DNA of 64,000 nucleotides, from positions 124,001 through 188,000 of the forward strand of contig CALDUT010000009.1 in NCBI GenBank assembly GCA_937924775.1, in the 5' to 3' direction. The DNA comes from an uncultured Gemmata sp. (GTDB lineage: Bacteria > Planctomycetota > Planctomycetia > Gemmatales > Gemmataceae). The notes beneath the pieces are model-generated. The model worked only from the letters and a program-made list of their open reading frames with translations, did not search any database and was not told the DNA's origin. A program made the translations under genes and the position numbers. This document shows, in pieces, positions 7,770-17,102 of the stretch; the first letter of the stretch is position 1, and each line of letters opens with the position of its first letter.

Positions 7770-7790
7770 GGTGTACAGTTAGTGTACACC
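7770..7790. promoter_or_regulatory. Inverted repeat TGTACA-N5-TGTACA in a divergent promoter
   Basis: GGTGTACA-gttag-TGTACACC is a perfect 8-bp inverted repeat with a 5-bp spacer. It lies between the Sm-like gene (minus) and the universal-stress-protein gene (plus). The same core with the same spacer occurs at 42495-42513. Probably a regulator binding site; the regulator is unknown. Confidence 0.6.
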
Positions 7791-7882
7791 GGCGACCGGC
7801 GGTCGTGAGGGAAGGTCGCGTACAATCAAGAACATCTGGCACCCAACGTAGTGGTAGCGAACAATTCAAGGGAGAACCAACC

Positions 7883-8965
7883 GTGGGCGCACTCAATTCC
7901 ATTTTACTGGCGACTGACTTTCGGACAGCCAGCCAAAAAGCAGCCGAGGTCACCGTGCGCCTGGCCCAAGCGCTGGGTGCCCAAGTGACTGTGCTGCATG
8001 TCCGCGAAGAATATCTGACATGGCCCGTCTCACCATTCGAGAATCAAGATCAGCTCACGAACTATCTCAACAATCAGCAAGTGAAATTGGTTGAATTCAT
8101 GGTTCACGCCGGGCCGCCAGCCGACTTGATCGTCCGCAAAGCCCACGACATTGACGCCGATCTGTTGGTGATCGGGGCCGGCGAAAAAATCCGTCAGGAT
8201 CAGCTCGCCGTCGGACCCATCGCCGAAGCGATACTGGAACACGCCCAATCGCCGGTGCTGGTGGTCAATCCCTATGGACCCGAGTTGCGTTTTGCCAAAA
8301 TCCTCTGCCCGGTGGACCATTCCCGAGTATCCCGCCGCGCTCTGGAGGATGCCATCCAATTAGCCCGGACGTTCGGGGGCCAACTGATCGTGCTGAGCGT
8401 GGTTCCCGAAGTCAGTTGGCTGACAGCGGCCATCGAAACCGGCCAATTCACCGATGCTAAACTCGAACATGAAACCAAATGGATCAAGGAGTTTGACGAG
8501 TTCCTGACCGCGGTATCCTGGGACGGGATGTCCTGGGTTCGCGATGTGCGAAGGGGGAAACCTGATGAGCAAATTGTTGTGGCGGCCAAAGAGCATCAGG
8601 CCGATCTTCTGGTGATGGGCGCAACCGGGCGCAGCGGCTTGGTCCGCATGCTTCTGGGCAGCGTGACCCGCCGTGTTTTGCGGCAGCTTCCCTGCTCGCT
8701 ACTTTTAGTGAAAGATCGCACAGCGTTTGAAGAGCAGTTTCTGTTGGATTTAGAGACAATCGATCGGCTGGTGACCGAAGGCCACGAACGGTTGGCCGCC
8801 GGCACGTGGGCCGAAGCCGCGGGGAAATTCCGGCAGGCGCTGGCGTTAGACCCATACAACACCAAGGCTCTCGAGGGCCTCGTTCACGCGTGTGAACAAC
8901 TGGGGCAATGGGATACGGCGAAGCGTTACCGCCAGCGCCGCGACCAGCTCAGACAGCAGGCCTGA
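7883..8965 (+). CDS. Double universal stress protein (USP) with C-terminal TPR-like tail
   Basis: About 360 residues from the GTG at 7883, preceded by GGGAGA; an upstream in-frame extension crosses the promoter region and looks non-coding. It holds two tandem USP domains. The first starts SILLATDF and ends GPIAEAILEHAQSPVLVVN. The second starts FAKILCPVDHSRVSRRALED and carries the ATP-loop GATGRSGLVRMLLGSVTRRV, matching the G-2x-G-9x-G(S/T) motif of nucleotide-binding USPs. The first domain lacks a complete loop and may be structural. The last 60 or so residues form TPR-like helices (FRQALALDPYNTKALEGLVH). USPs act in starvation and stress survival in the cytoplasm. The TPR tail suggests recruitment of a partner. 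Confidence 0.88.
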   Translation: MGALNSILLATDFRTASQKAAEVTVRLAQALGAQVTVLHVREEYLTWPVSPFENQDQLTNYLNNQQVKLVEFMVHAGPPADLIVRKAHDIDADLLVIGAGEKIRQDQLAVGPIAEAILEHAQSPVLVVNPYGPELRFAKILCPVDHSRVSRRALEDAIQLARTFGGQLIVLSVVPEVSWLTAAIETGQFTDAKLEHETKWIKEFDEFLTAVSWDGMSWVRDVRRGKPDEQIVVAAKEHQADLLVMGATGRSGLVRMLLGSVTRRVLRQLPCSLLLVKDRTAFEEQFLLDLETIDRLVTEGHERLAAGTWAEAAGKFRQALALDPYNTKALEGLVHACEQLGQWDTAKRYRQRRDQLRQQA

Positions 8966-9113
8966 GTGTTGTTAGGAGATGGTTCCTGGCCGAGAGCCAT
9001 TTCGACAATGTGGATGAACAATGTGATCTCAAGTTCACAATCGAAGTGAATTGTCACTACGCTGATGAATTTTGTGAACTAATGTCTTCTGATGCTCAGA
9101 AAGGATACCAACC

Positions 9114-9437
9114 ATGCTGGTTCAAGTCAGCACCGATAATCACATCGATGGCAGCTTGGAATTGAAGCAGAAAGTGCAAGCGGAAGTCGAAGCGGGGCTG
9201 GCCCGGTTTGGCAACCGCATCACGCGTGCGGAAGTGCATCTGAGCGATGAAAACAGTACGGTGCGCAAGGGCTCCGACGCCATCCGCTGTCGCTTGGAAG
9301 CCCGCCCGGCCAATCACCAACCGGTCGTGGTCTCCGCGGATGCCAACACCGTCGACCAGGCCCTGGCCGCGGCCATCAAAAAAATGCAGCGGCTTTTGGA
9401 TAATACCTTCGACAAGTTGGATGACGTGCGTTCGTAG
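9114..9437 (+). CDS. Ribosome hibernation factor, short HPF/RaiA type
   Basis: 107 residues with the HPF/YfiA fold pattern: LVQVSTDNHIDGSLELKQKV, a helix, RITRAEVHLSDENSTVRKGS, then CRLEARPANHQPVVVSADAN and a C-terminal helix TVDQALAAAIKKMQRLLDNT. Such proteins bind the 30S decoding channel and silence ribosomes in stationary phase. The short form lacks the dimerising C-terminal domain of long HPF. AAAGGA just upstream supports the start. It follows the USP gene by about 150 bp in the same direction, so both may serve dormancy or stress survival. Confidence 0.85.
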   Translation: MLVQVSTDNHIDGSLELKQKVQAEVEAGLARFGNRITRAEVHLSDENSTVRKGSDAIRCRLEARPANHQPVVVSADANTVDQALAAAIKKMQRLLDNTFDKLDDVRS

Positions 9438-9698
9438 TCAAGGCGGTTTCCCAACGCTTTGGCGATGGCCTGCGAAAGGCATCTGTGAGGGCTTGTTGTG
9501 AATTTTCAACTGCTCCTTCTGGTGAATGGTCATCCTCCGCGTGGCATTTTGAGTTTTGGTCCGGCTCGCACGGTGTCATCCCACGGGGTGTCGAGCCGGT
9601 AGCCCGCCCCCGGACTCCGCGCGGCCTTGCTTGGGAGTCCGAGTTCGGCTTGACCAAACCTTAGGCGGAGTGCGAACATAACCCTCAGGAGCTTTCTT

Positions 9699-11048
9699 GT
9701 GAGGCCCCAGTGGCTGATATTCATGTCCCGACGTGCTGTAAAACGATCGGTCCTTCCAGAACAGCTGATCACTCACCCGGCGCAACTCGCGGCGTGCCTG
9801 ACACATCTGGCCAAATCCCCGGTGGTGGGGTTCGACACGGAATTTGTCGGCGAAGATGCTTATCGGCCCCAATTGTGTCTAATTCAGTTGGCCACGGCGG
9901 AACAATTGGTGGTGATCGATCCTTTCAGTTGCGGCCCGCTCGACCGGCTGTGGGAACTGTTGCTCGATCCTCAACGAACCACCGTGGTCCACGCGGGGCG
10001 GGAAGACATTCGCATGTGCTACTTTCAATCGGGCTCTCCCCCCGCAAAGGTCTTCGATCTGCAAATCGCCGCTGGGCTGGTGGGGCTGACCTACCCCGTC
10101 GGCTACGCGGCTCTGGTGCAGGACTTGCTGCATTTGCGGATGCCCAAAAGTGAGACCCTGACCGATTGGCGGCAGCGGCCCCTCACCCCAGCGCAGGTAC
10201 GCTATGCGTTTGATGATGTCCGCTACCTGCTGCCAGCGTATCAGAAGCTGACCGAACGCTTGAAAAAGCATCACCGCTTAGCCTGGGCCGATGAAGAGTT
10301 CGCCGCCGCGGTGAAGAAGGCCCTTCTCGACGACATCACCGTGGAAAAATGGCGTAAGATGAAAGGGATTGGCGCCCTCGACCGACGCGGCCTCGCCGTG
10401 GCCCGCGAACTTTACCTGTGGCGTGATCAATTGGCGGAACGACTCAACCGCCCACCACGGCTGGTGATGCGAGATGATCTGCTGGTGGAAGTCGCTCGGC
10501 GGGCCCCCACAAAATCGGAGGAATTGCACGCGGTCCGCGGCTTACCCCGGGGGCAGGAAGCCGCGATTGTAGAAGCGGTCCAGCGTGGCCGGGCCTTGCC
10601 ACTGAGCGAATGCCCGGAGCCGGAAGTGCGGGAAAGCGAGCCGCCGAACATTGCGATTCTGGGGAATTTACTGCAAGTGGTGCTGACCGATTATGCCGGC
10701 CGTCACCGGATCGCGGCCAATCTGATCGCCTCCGGTTCCGATCTGAAGGCGTTGGCCCGGAGCTACTTGAATGGTCGTGCCCTCCCAGATGTCCCTTTGG
10801 CCCGCGGCTGGCGGGCGCAGTCGGTGCTGCCCGAGTTATTGTCACTGCTGTCGGGTGAAACCGCGATCCGGGTCGCCAATCCCCACGCCGCCGGTCCTTT
10901 GGAATTGGTGGAGTTAGAACCGGACGAAGAATCCCTGGAATCATCAGACACCGCGACGGCCCGCGCTGTGGAGACGAAAACCACCGTGATCCCACCCTTG
11001 CCCGGGGAACTGTCCGTGCTGCCGACACCGCCTCAGGAATCCGCATGA
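9699..11048 (+). CDS. rnd: Ribonuclease D
   Basis: 3'-5' exoribonuclease of the DEDD superfamily, acting in tRNA 3' maturation and RNA turnover. The exonuclease domain shows VVGFDTEFVGEDAYRPQLCL (DEDD motif I), HAGREDIRM (motif II region) and YAFDDVRYLLPAY (motif III, DDxxY). It continues into an HRDC-type helical domain (GIGALDRRGLAVARELYLWR...) and a second HRDC-like part (NIAILGNLLQVVLTDYAGRH...). The length of about 449 residues is slightly above the E. coli enzyme because of an acidic, Ser/Thr/Pro-rich tail. The GTG at 9699 is preceded by AGGAG (9687-9691) with a 7-base spacer, favouring it over the ATG at 9723. The stop overlaps the next gene by 4 bp. Confidence 0.93.
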   Translation: MRPQWLIFMSRRAVKRSVLPEQLITHPAQLAACLTHLAKSPVVGFDTEFVGEDAYRPQLCLIQLATAEQLVVIDPFSCGPLDRLWELLLDPQRTTVVHAGREDIRMCYFQSGSPPAKVFDLQIAAGLVGLTYPVGYAALVQDLLHLRMPKSETLTDWRQRPLTPAQVRYAFDDVRYLLPAYQKLTERLKKHHRLAWADEEFAAAVKKALLDDITVEKWRKMKGIGALDRRGLAVARELYLWRDQLAERLNRPPRLVMRDDLLVEVARRAPTKSEELHAVRGLPRGQEAAIVEAVQRGRALPLSECPEPEVRESEPPNIAILGNLLQVVLTDYAGRHRIAANLIASGSDLKALARSYLNGRALPDVPLARGWRAQSVLPELLSLLSGETAIRVANPHAAGPLELVELEPDEESLESSDTATARAVETKTTVIPPLPGELSVLPTPPQESA

Positions 11049-12433
11049 ATCCGATGCTGAAATGCCCCAATCCGTCGTGCCCGTATGTGTTTGACCCCAC
11101 ACATGTTCCAGTGGGCGTGATCCTCAGTTGCCCCCGCTGCGCGATGCAATTTCAACTGGGACCTGCTCCGCCTGCCCCGGCTTCATCCCACCCCACCACG
11201 CCAGGAACGCCGCCCAGCGGCCCGTCCGCGGCAGCCCCCCCCAGCCCCTCGGGCGCGGCGTGGGAAGACCTATTACCCCCCCGCGGTTCCAACCGCTTTC
11301 AAGCGATCATTCTGGCCACAATTGCCATTGTGCTGATGTCCGGTACCGCGTTGGCGGTCATCTTCATGATCACGCGTCGCTCGGAACCGCCATCGCAACC
11401 GACCGTGACACGGTTACCCGATATCAACATCGTGTTGCACGAGCTGCCCACCGGTTGGCAGCGCGACGAAGAACTCCGCGCTAAGCTCGCCGGACCCTAT
11501 ATCCTCGCCTTTCGCCACGAAAAACCCGAAGCCTACGTTGCCTTCGGAGCGTGGGAACCGAAGGAGAAAGGCCGCCTGCCACGCCCCAGCGAAATGCGGG
11601 CCGACCTCGAATCCGCCTTCCCGAAGTTGTTCGATGTGCAGACGATCGATAAACAGCCATCTACCGAAACGGCCTGGTTGGGCCAAGCCATCGCCAGCGG
11701 CATGGGGAACACCTTCCGCGCCCAATCCCCCGATGGCCTGATCTGGCGGGGTGAAGCTTACGCGGTCGCGTATAAGGGCCTGGCGTATTATTGGCTGAGT
11801 TGGTGTGGCGAGAATGATTACGATGCGATGCAAAGCCGTTTTGCTGAGTTCCGCGGCCAATTCCATCTTCTGGATGGGCGAAAAAATTGGAAAGAAACGC
11901 GGCCGAACGTCACCCACTACAAGGGTGAACAAATTCCGTACACCCTCACCGACGCGGATGATCGGTGGCGCCCACTGGCCGCCTGGGAATTGCAAATGTT
12001 CAAAGAAGCCGAAGGGGACCTCGATCTGCGGCTGCGGATCGCCATTCCCCCCCGGAACGACCCCAAAGGGCAGCCGGTCACAGCGGAACTGAGCGTCTAT
12101 GTCGTCGACACTGCCGGTGACCCCATGCAGATCGCCCGGCAGTATGTGGAGAAGCTCGAAACCACCCGGGTCGGGTCGGCCGGACCGCCCATCTTCCAGG
12201 AGCTGATCGACGAAGTGCAGGGCGACCCGATTCCGACGGATGTTCCGTCATCGACTCAGGTCGTTCGTCTGGCCACTAACGTTAAGGATGCTCAGAGTGC
12301 CAACCGCTTGATCGTCGTCTCCGGATTGACTGTGGAGAACAAAACCGTGGTGGTGGTCTGTTGGTGCCCGCTGAATGAACGCTCGATCTTCGAAAAGCGT
12401 TTTGTGCAAATCGCCTCGTCGCTGCGACCCTGA
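11045..12433 (+). CDS. Zinc-ribbon membrane protein, function unknown
   Basis: 462 residues starting in an ATGA overlap with rnd, so it is translationally coupled. The N-terminus is a zinc ribbon (CPNPSCPYVF ... LSCPRCAMQF), followed by an Ala/Pro/Ser-rich linker and a single membrane helix (FQAIILATIAIVLMSGTALA, VIFMI). The remaining roughly 340 residues look like a soluble domain with alternating strands and helices (VLHELPTGWQRDEELRAKLA; VVVVCWCPLNERSIFEKRFV) and no family I recognise. The topology suggests a cytoplasmic ribbon with an exported sensor-like domain. This 'MJ0042-like finger plus membrane helix' layout is common in planctomycetes. The coupling to RNase D is notable but unexplained. 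Confidence 0.7.
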   Translation: MNPMLKCPNPSCPYVFDPTHVPVGVILSCPRCAMQFQLGPAPPAPASSHPTTPGTPPSGPSAAAPPSPSGAAWEDLLPPRGSNRFQAIILATIAIVLMSGTALAVIFMITRRSEPPSQPTVTRLPDINIVLHELPTGWQRDEELRAKLAGPYILAFRHEKPEAYVAFGAWEPKEKGRLPRPSEMRADLESAFPKLFDVQTIDKQPSTETAWLGQAIASGMGNTFRAQSPDGLIWRGEAYAVAYKGLAYYWLSWCGENDYDAMQSRFAEFRGQFHLLDGRKNWKETRPNVTHYKGEQIPYTLTDADDRWRPLAAWELQMFKEAEGDLDLRLRIAIPPRNDPKGQPVTAELSVYVVDTAGDPMQIARQYVEKLETTRVGSAGPPIFQELIDEVQGDPIPTDVPSSTQVVRLATNVKDAQSANRLIVVSGLTVENKTVVVVCWCPLNERSIFEKRFVQIASSLRP

Positions 12434-12510
12434 AACTGTTGAGCCGGGCCAGACTGGCGGCACCACTGAATGTGCCAGTGGGAAATACGCCATCGGTTCG
12501 CGGCAATCGT

Positions 12511-13062
12511 TCAGCCCGGTAGGACATTGGGTACCACCCCCAGCGGCGGGGCCGGGCTTGGGTCGGGCAGAGGCGTCGGGGTGGGTAACGGAGACGGCGA
12601 AGGCAGCGGCGGTTGGGTTTGTCGCGGGGGGCGAGGGGCAGCGGGCCGTTCGGCCGGAGGCAGGGTCTGCCCGCGAAGGCGTAACTGCTCCGCGGCATTC
12701 AGAATGTCGTCGGTTCGCGGTTTGGCCGCGGGAACCATCTCGATGTAAATGCGCCGGGTGTCGCGGATCGGAAACGGCCAGACGACTTCGGCCAAAAAAT
12801 CGAACGGGGGATACGCATACCACGGCGCGGCAATGTGCTGACGCATCACGACAGTTTCATAGTCCGGGTGAACCGCTGTGACAGTATAGTAACCGTAATA
12901 TTCGAACGGGGCATACGCCGGGGCCGCACCGATCGACTTATTATCGATGTAAATTTGGGCATTGGGGACGTTCGATTCAATGACGAACTTCCGATCCACA
13001 CAGCCTACAACGGCCACGGTCGCCAGTACGATGGAGAGCCGGAACCTCGGCGTACGCGTCAT
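12511..13062 (-). CDS. Lipoprotein with PEGA-like domain and proline-rich tail
   Basis: 183 residues. The signal peptide ends in a lipobox (FRLSIVLATVAVVGC), so the mature protein should be lipid-anchored by the cysteine. The following domain, VIESNVPNAQIYIDNKSIGA ... PFEYYGYYTVTAVHPDYETV, matches the PEGA pattern ('v.SnvpgA.vyvdg..iG.tP...y..G.h.v....gY'). PEGA domains are short surface beta-domains often linked to S-layer or envelope proteins. The C-terminal 60 residues are dominated by proline (PPLPSPSPLPTPTPLPDPSP), a probable cell-wall spacer. It is convergent with the zinc-ribbon gene. Confidence 0.8.
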   Translation of the reverse strand: MTRTPRFRLSIVLATVAVVGCVDRKFVIESNVPNAQIYIDNKSIGAAPAYAPFEYYGYYTVTAVHPDYETVVMRQHIAAPWYAYPPFDFLAEVVWPFPIRDTRRIYIEMVPAAKPRTDDILNAAEQLRLRGQTLPPAERPAAPRPPRQTQPPLPSPSPLPTPTPLPDPSPAPPLGVVPNVLPG

Positions 13063-13268
13063 TCAGCGACCTCCCGGCTTCGTATCCTGAGGAAATATGG
13101 CAGAACCGGAATAACGCGAAGGCTCACCCCCGTCAACCTCAGACCCCAGTAGAGCGGAACACACTGGACGGAAATCCCGACAGTTTGTGTTCGGATTTGG
13201 GCTATCGCCGCAGCACAAAACGGGCCGATGGCGTAGGATGGAGAAAGAACTCATTCCCGAGGTGGTTT

Positions 13269-14606
13269 GTGTCGGCGTCTGAACAAGTCCATTATGCCGC
13301 ATTAACCGATGTGGGCGTTAAACGCAGCCACAATCAAGATGCCTGCGCGTCCCATCCGGCGGTCGATGCATTTGGTTTTCAGATCTATGGGCATGTGTTT
13401 GTGGTCGCGGATGGCATGGGTGGCCATGCCGTGGGGGAAAAGGCGAGTGCTAAAGCCGTTCGCGACATCCCCTTTATCTACGCCAAGCACGTCAAAGAGG
13501 GGGTGATCCCCGCGATTCGTCGGGCATTTCAAGAAACCAACGCTGGGATTTACGCCATCGGCCAGCAGAACCCCGAGTTTCGGGGCTTGGGAACTACGAG
13601 TACCGCGTTGATCCTGCGGCCCGAAGGCGCATGGATCGCCCATGTGGGTGATAGCCGGGCCTATCGCATTCGCCACGGTGTGGCGGAACAACTGACCTTT
13701 GATCATTCCTGGGTGTGGGAAATCGCCCGACGGCAAGGCGTTGATCCTGACGAACTGGGGGACTTCAAGAAGAACGTCATCATCCGTTCGCTGGGTCCGG
13801 ACCCAGACGTGGAGGTGGATATTGAAGGCCCCCATCCGGTCGCCCCGGGGGATATTTTCCTGCTGTGTAGCGACGGCCTGACGGGAGTTGTGACCCCGCA
13901 GGAAGTGGGGGCCATTGTGTCTGTGATGCCGGCGGAAGAGGCGGTGCGGTTCCTGGTTCACCTCGCCAATCTCCGCGGCGGTCCCGACAACATTACGGTA
14001 ATGATTGTTCAAATTCCGAACAGCCCAACAGACAACGGCCCCACTCCCCGAGCCAAGATCCATCCGCTTGCGGTGGTCTGGCGGGCGTGGAATCGCCGTA
14101 TCCCCTGGCCGTTTACCGCCCTGGGGGTGGGTTGCACCCTCGCGGTGCTGTCGTTATTGCTGCAGTGGAATGAGGTGCCCGGCGTCACGGTGCTGTTTGT
14201 CATCGCCGCGCTGTGGATTCTGGTGGGCCTGATTGGTCTATTGATCCATTTGCAGCACGAAGAACCGGTGGAAGCGGTCGAAGTCACTCCTGATATGCCC
14301 CGGGAACTCCACATTTACAAAAAGCACGATTGCAGCATCACCCCGGAACTTCTCGAACGGTTCACCCAAATGGAGGCTTCGCTGCTGGAAAGCATGCGGC
14401 AGCAAGGTATCCCGGCCGATTACGACACCCACGCGCTGTTGGCCGATGCGGCCGATACCGCGAAAACGAAAACCACCGACCTGATGACCGCATTTGGCAA
14501 ACGCTGCGATTCGCTGGCCTTCCTCGCGGAGGCCTTTCACAAAGCCCGCCATAAACAAGAAGCCTTCCGCCCCAGTTGGACGCCCAGCCCCTCCTCACCT
14601 TCCTAA
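13269..14606 (+). CDS. PP2C-family Ser/Thr phosphatase with C-terminal membrane helices
   Basis: About 445 residues from the GTG at 13269, preceded by GAGGTGG. The PPM/PP2C catalytic domain is complete: VGVKRSHNQDA, VVADGMGGHAVGEKAS (metal-binding DGMGGH), GLGTTSTALIL, AHVGDSRAYRIR, FLLCSDGLTGVV and GGPDNITVMIVQI. It is followed by two membrane helices (PFTALGVGCTLAVLSLLLQW and VTVLFVIAALWILVGLIGLL) and a cytoplasmic helical tail. It would reverse phosphorylation by Hanks-type kinases; one such kinase lies at 56288-58030, but no kinase is adjacent. The in-frame upstream TTG at 13185 lacks support. Confidence 0.92.
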   Translation: MSASEQVHYAALTDVGVKRSHNQDACASHPAVDAFGFQIYGHVFVVADGMGGHAVGEKASAKAVRDIPFIYAKHVKEGVIPAIRRAFQETNAGIYAIGQQNPEFRGLGTTSTALILRPEGAWIAHVGDSRAYRIRHGVAEQLTFDHSWVWEIARRQGVDPDELGDFKKNVIIRSLGPDPDVEVDIEGPHPVAPGDIFLLCSDGLTGVVTPQEVGAIVSVMPAEEAVRFLVHLANLRGGPDNITVMIVQIPNSPTDNGPTPRAKIHPLAVVWRAWNRRIPWPFTALGVGCTLAVLSLLLQWNEVPGVTVLFVIAALWILVGLIGLLIHLQHEEPVEAVEVTPDMPRELHIYKKHDCSITPELLERFTQMEASLLESMRQQGIPADYDTHALLADAADTAKTKTTDLMTAFGKRCDSLAFLAEAFHKARHKQEAFRPSWTPSPSSPS

Positions 14607-14704
14607 CCGCTGCATTTTTCCCTCCCCCCGCGACGAAATTTCGGATAAACTAAAGCCCGATTGATATTCCCACCGATACTCCCGCCGTTCCAACCCTTAC
14701 TGAC

Positions 14705-17020
14705 ATGGCCTTTGTACGTTTTTTCACAAAGTTGTGGGTTATCGTCGTTGTCGCGGTGAGCGTCACCCCGCAGGGGGTCTGTGCCCAACAGGCTGTCGAT
14801 TTCAACCGCGATGTCCGCCCGATCCTGTCGAACAATTGCTTCCAATGTCATGGGCCGGATGAGAAAACCCGCAAGGCCCAGCTTCGGCTGGACACCCCCG
14901 AAGGCGCGGCTACCGTCATCGTCCCCGGCCGGCCCGAGGCCAGCGAACTCCTCATCCGTGTGACGGCCAGCCCCGACGATGCCAGCCTGATGCCCCCGGC
15001 CAAAACCGGCAAAAGCCTCCGCGAACGCGACATCGCCATTCTGCAGCAATGGATCAAGGATGGCGCAAAGTACGCTCCGCATTGGGCTTACATCTCACCC
15101 AAGCCACCGCTGATTCCCAAAACGCAATTCCGCACCGTCAACCCCATCGACGCGTTTCTCTTCGCTCGTTTGGAACAGGAAGGGCTGAAGCCCCAGCCAG
15201 AAGCGGATCGCTACACGCTCGCCCGGCGGGTGGCTCTCGATCTGACCGGCCTCCCCCCCACGCTCGACGAAGCCGAGGCTTTCGTCAGGGACACCGCCGC
15301 CGACGCCTACGAAAAATTCGTCGATCGCCAACTGGCCAAACCCTCTTTTGGGGAACACTGGGCCCGGATGTGGCTCGATCTGGCCCGCTATGCCGACAGC
15401 GCCGGCTACGCCGACGACCCGCCGCGAACCATTTGGAAATACCGCGATTATGTGATCGAAAGTTTCAACGCGAACAAACCGTTCGATCAATTCACCATCG
15501 AACAGCTCGCCGGGGATCTGCTGCCGCAACCGACCACCGAACAGCTCGTGGCCACCGCCTTCCACCGCAACACCCTGACCAACAGTGAAGGTGGGACCAG
15601 CGACGAAGAGTTCCGCAACGTCGCGGTGGTGGATCGCGTCAACACCACCTTCACGGTGTGGATGGGTACGTCCATCGGGTGTGCCCAATGTCACACTCAC
15701 AAGTACGACCCGATCACGCAAAAGGAATATTTCGAGGTCTTCGCGTTCTTCAACAACACCGCCGACGCCGATCGGCCCGACGAAAGTCCGACGCTGCCGT
15801 TTTGGTCTCTCCGCGATTTTCTGCGGAAAATGGTCCTCGAACAGCAGATCGCGGCCCTCGAAGCGGAATTGCGGGGGAAAAACCCCGAAGAACTCAAGCC
15901 CCAGCGGGATCGTTGGGCCACCCTCAAAAAGGAACTGGCCGCTCTCAAACCCGCGACGACTGTGCCCATCATGAAGGAACTCACGGGCCCGCAACGCCGC
16001 AAAACCCGCATCCAGTTCCGCGGCAACTTCCTCGACGTGGGGGAGGAAGTCCAGGAAGGCGTGCCCGCGGTATTCCATCCTTTCCCCGCAGGTTGGCCCA
16101 AGAACCGCCTGGGGTTCGCCCAATGGCTCATGAGCCGTGACAATCCGCTGACGGCGCGTGTCATCGCCAACCGCTTCTGGGAGCACATCTTCGGTATCGG
16201 GATTGTCCGCACCAGCGAAGAATTTGGCATTCAGGGAGAATTACCCAGCCATCCCGAATTGCTCGATTGGCTGGCGCTCGATTTGCAACGCGATTGGAAC
16301 GTCAAACGTTTCCTCAAACAACTGGTGATGAGCGCGGCCTACCGGCAATCGGTTCACGTCACCCCGGCCCAGTACGAACGCGACCCCGACAACCGCCTGG
16401 TGGCCCGCGGCCCGCGTATTCGTCTAACGGCCGAAATGATTCGCGACCAAGCGTTGATGGCCGCCGGCTTGCTCAGCCCCAAAATGCTCGGCCCGTCGGT
16501 ACGGCCGTTTCAGCCCAATCTGGGTGTCAACGCCGCTTTTGGCAGTTCCATCGACTGGAAAATGAGTGACGGCGAAGACCGCTATCGCCGCGGCCTCTAC
16601 ACGCAATGGCGGCGGTCAAACCCGTATCCGTCGATGTCTACGTTCGATGCACCCAATCGCGATACCTGTGTGGTTCGCCGCAACCGGACCAACACCCCGT
16701 TGCAAGCCCTGGTACTCCTGAATGATCCGGTGTATGTTGAAGCGGCACAAGCCCTTGCGCAAAAAGCCCGCAGTAGCACCCAGACCCCCGCAGAAGCCGT
16801 GACGCTGATCTTCCGCCGCTGTCTGATCCGACCGCCGGCGGATGCAGAAGTGCAGCGGCTGGTGAAGCTTTTCACCGATGCCCACGCGGCGTTCCAAAAC
16901 GACCTGAACAAAGCGCAGCAGTTCGCGGGCAAAGCCAGCCGCGACCCCGCCACCGACGCCGCCCTCACCCTCGTGGCCAGTGTGGTGCTGAATCTCGATG
17001 AAATGGTCTTGAAACGATAA
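14705..17020 (+). CDS. PSCyt1-DUF1549-DUF1553 exported protein
   Basis: 771 residues. It begins with a signal peptide (AFVRFFTKLWVIVVVAVSVT ... VCAQQ). A cytochrome-c-like PSCyt1 region follows, with a CxxCH haem motif (ILSNNCFQCHGPDEKTRKAQ) and a downstream methionine (SLMPPAKTGKSL) that could be the distal ligand. Then come DUF1549 (PHWAYISPKPP ... YDPITQKEYFEVFAFFNNT, with a second CAQCH motif) and DUF1553 (NPLTARVIANRFWEHIFGIG; RNRTNTPLQALVLLNDPVYV). These domain sets are a planctomycete hallmark and are almost always paired with DUF1501 genes, as here. The enzymatic role is unknown; redox-linked degradation of sulfated or complex carbohydrates has been suggested from gene neighbourhoods. 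It is shorter than members carrying an extra lectin domain. Confidence 0.92.
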   Translation: MAFVRFFTKLWVIVVVAVSVTPQGVCAQQAVDFNRDVRPILSNNCFQCHGPDEKTRKAQLRLDTPEGAATVIVPGRPEASELLIRVTASPDDASLMPPAKTGKSLRERDIAILQQWIKDGAKYAPHWAYISPKPPLIPKTQFRTVNPIDAFLFARLEQEGLKPQPEADRYTLARRVALDLTGLPPTLDEAEAFVRDTAADAYEKFVDRQLAKPSFGEHWARMWLDLARYADSAGYADDPPRTIWKYRDYVIESFNANKPFDQFTIEQLAGDLLPQPTTEQLVATAFHRNTLTNSEGGTSDEEFRNVAVVDRVNTTFTVWMGTSIGCAQCHTHKYDPITQKEYFEVFAFFNNTADADRPDESPTLPFWSLRDFLRKMVLEQQIAALEAELRGKNPEELKPQRDRWATLKKELAALKPATTVPIMKELTGPQRRKTRIQFRGNFLDVGEEVQEGVPAVFHPFPAGWPKNRLGFAQWLMSRDNPLTARVIANRFWEHIFGIGIVRTSEEFGIQGELPSHPELLDWLALDLQRDWNVKRFLKQLVMSAAYRQSVHVTPAQYERDPDNRLVARGPRIRLTAEMIRDQALMAAGLLSPKMLGPSVRPFQPNLGVNAAFGSSIDWKMSDGEDRYRRGLYTQWRRSNPYPSMSTFDAPNRDTCVVRRNRTNTPLQALVLLNDPVYVEAAQALAQKARSSTQTPAEAVTLIFRRCLIRPPADAEVQRLVKLFTDAHAAFQNDLNKAQQFAGKASRDPATDAALTLVASVVLNLDEMVLKR

Positions 17021-17102
17021 TTCGCAACGGGCCGCCGCAACCGCGGGCCGGCCCCCGCCGACGCCGAACCGATTGTTTTCTCCTCACCCAATCCAACACG
17101 CC

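Noticed and set aside
15095-16186. 363-residue minus-strand open frame
   Set aside because: Mirror of the DUF1549/DUF1553 gene caused by high GC at third positions; no ribosome-binding site and no family pattern.
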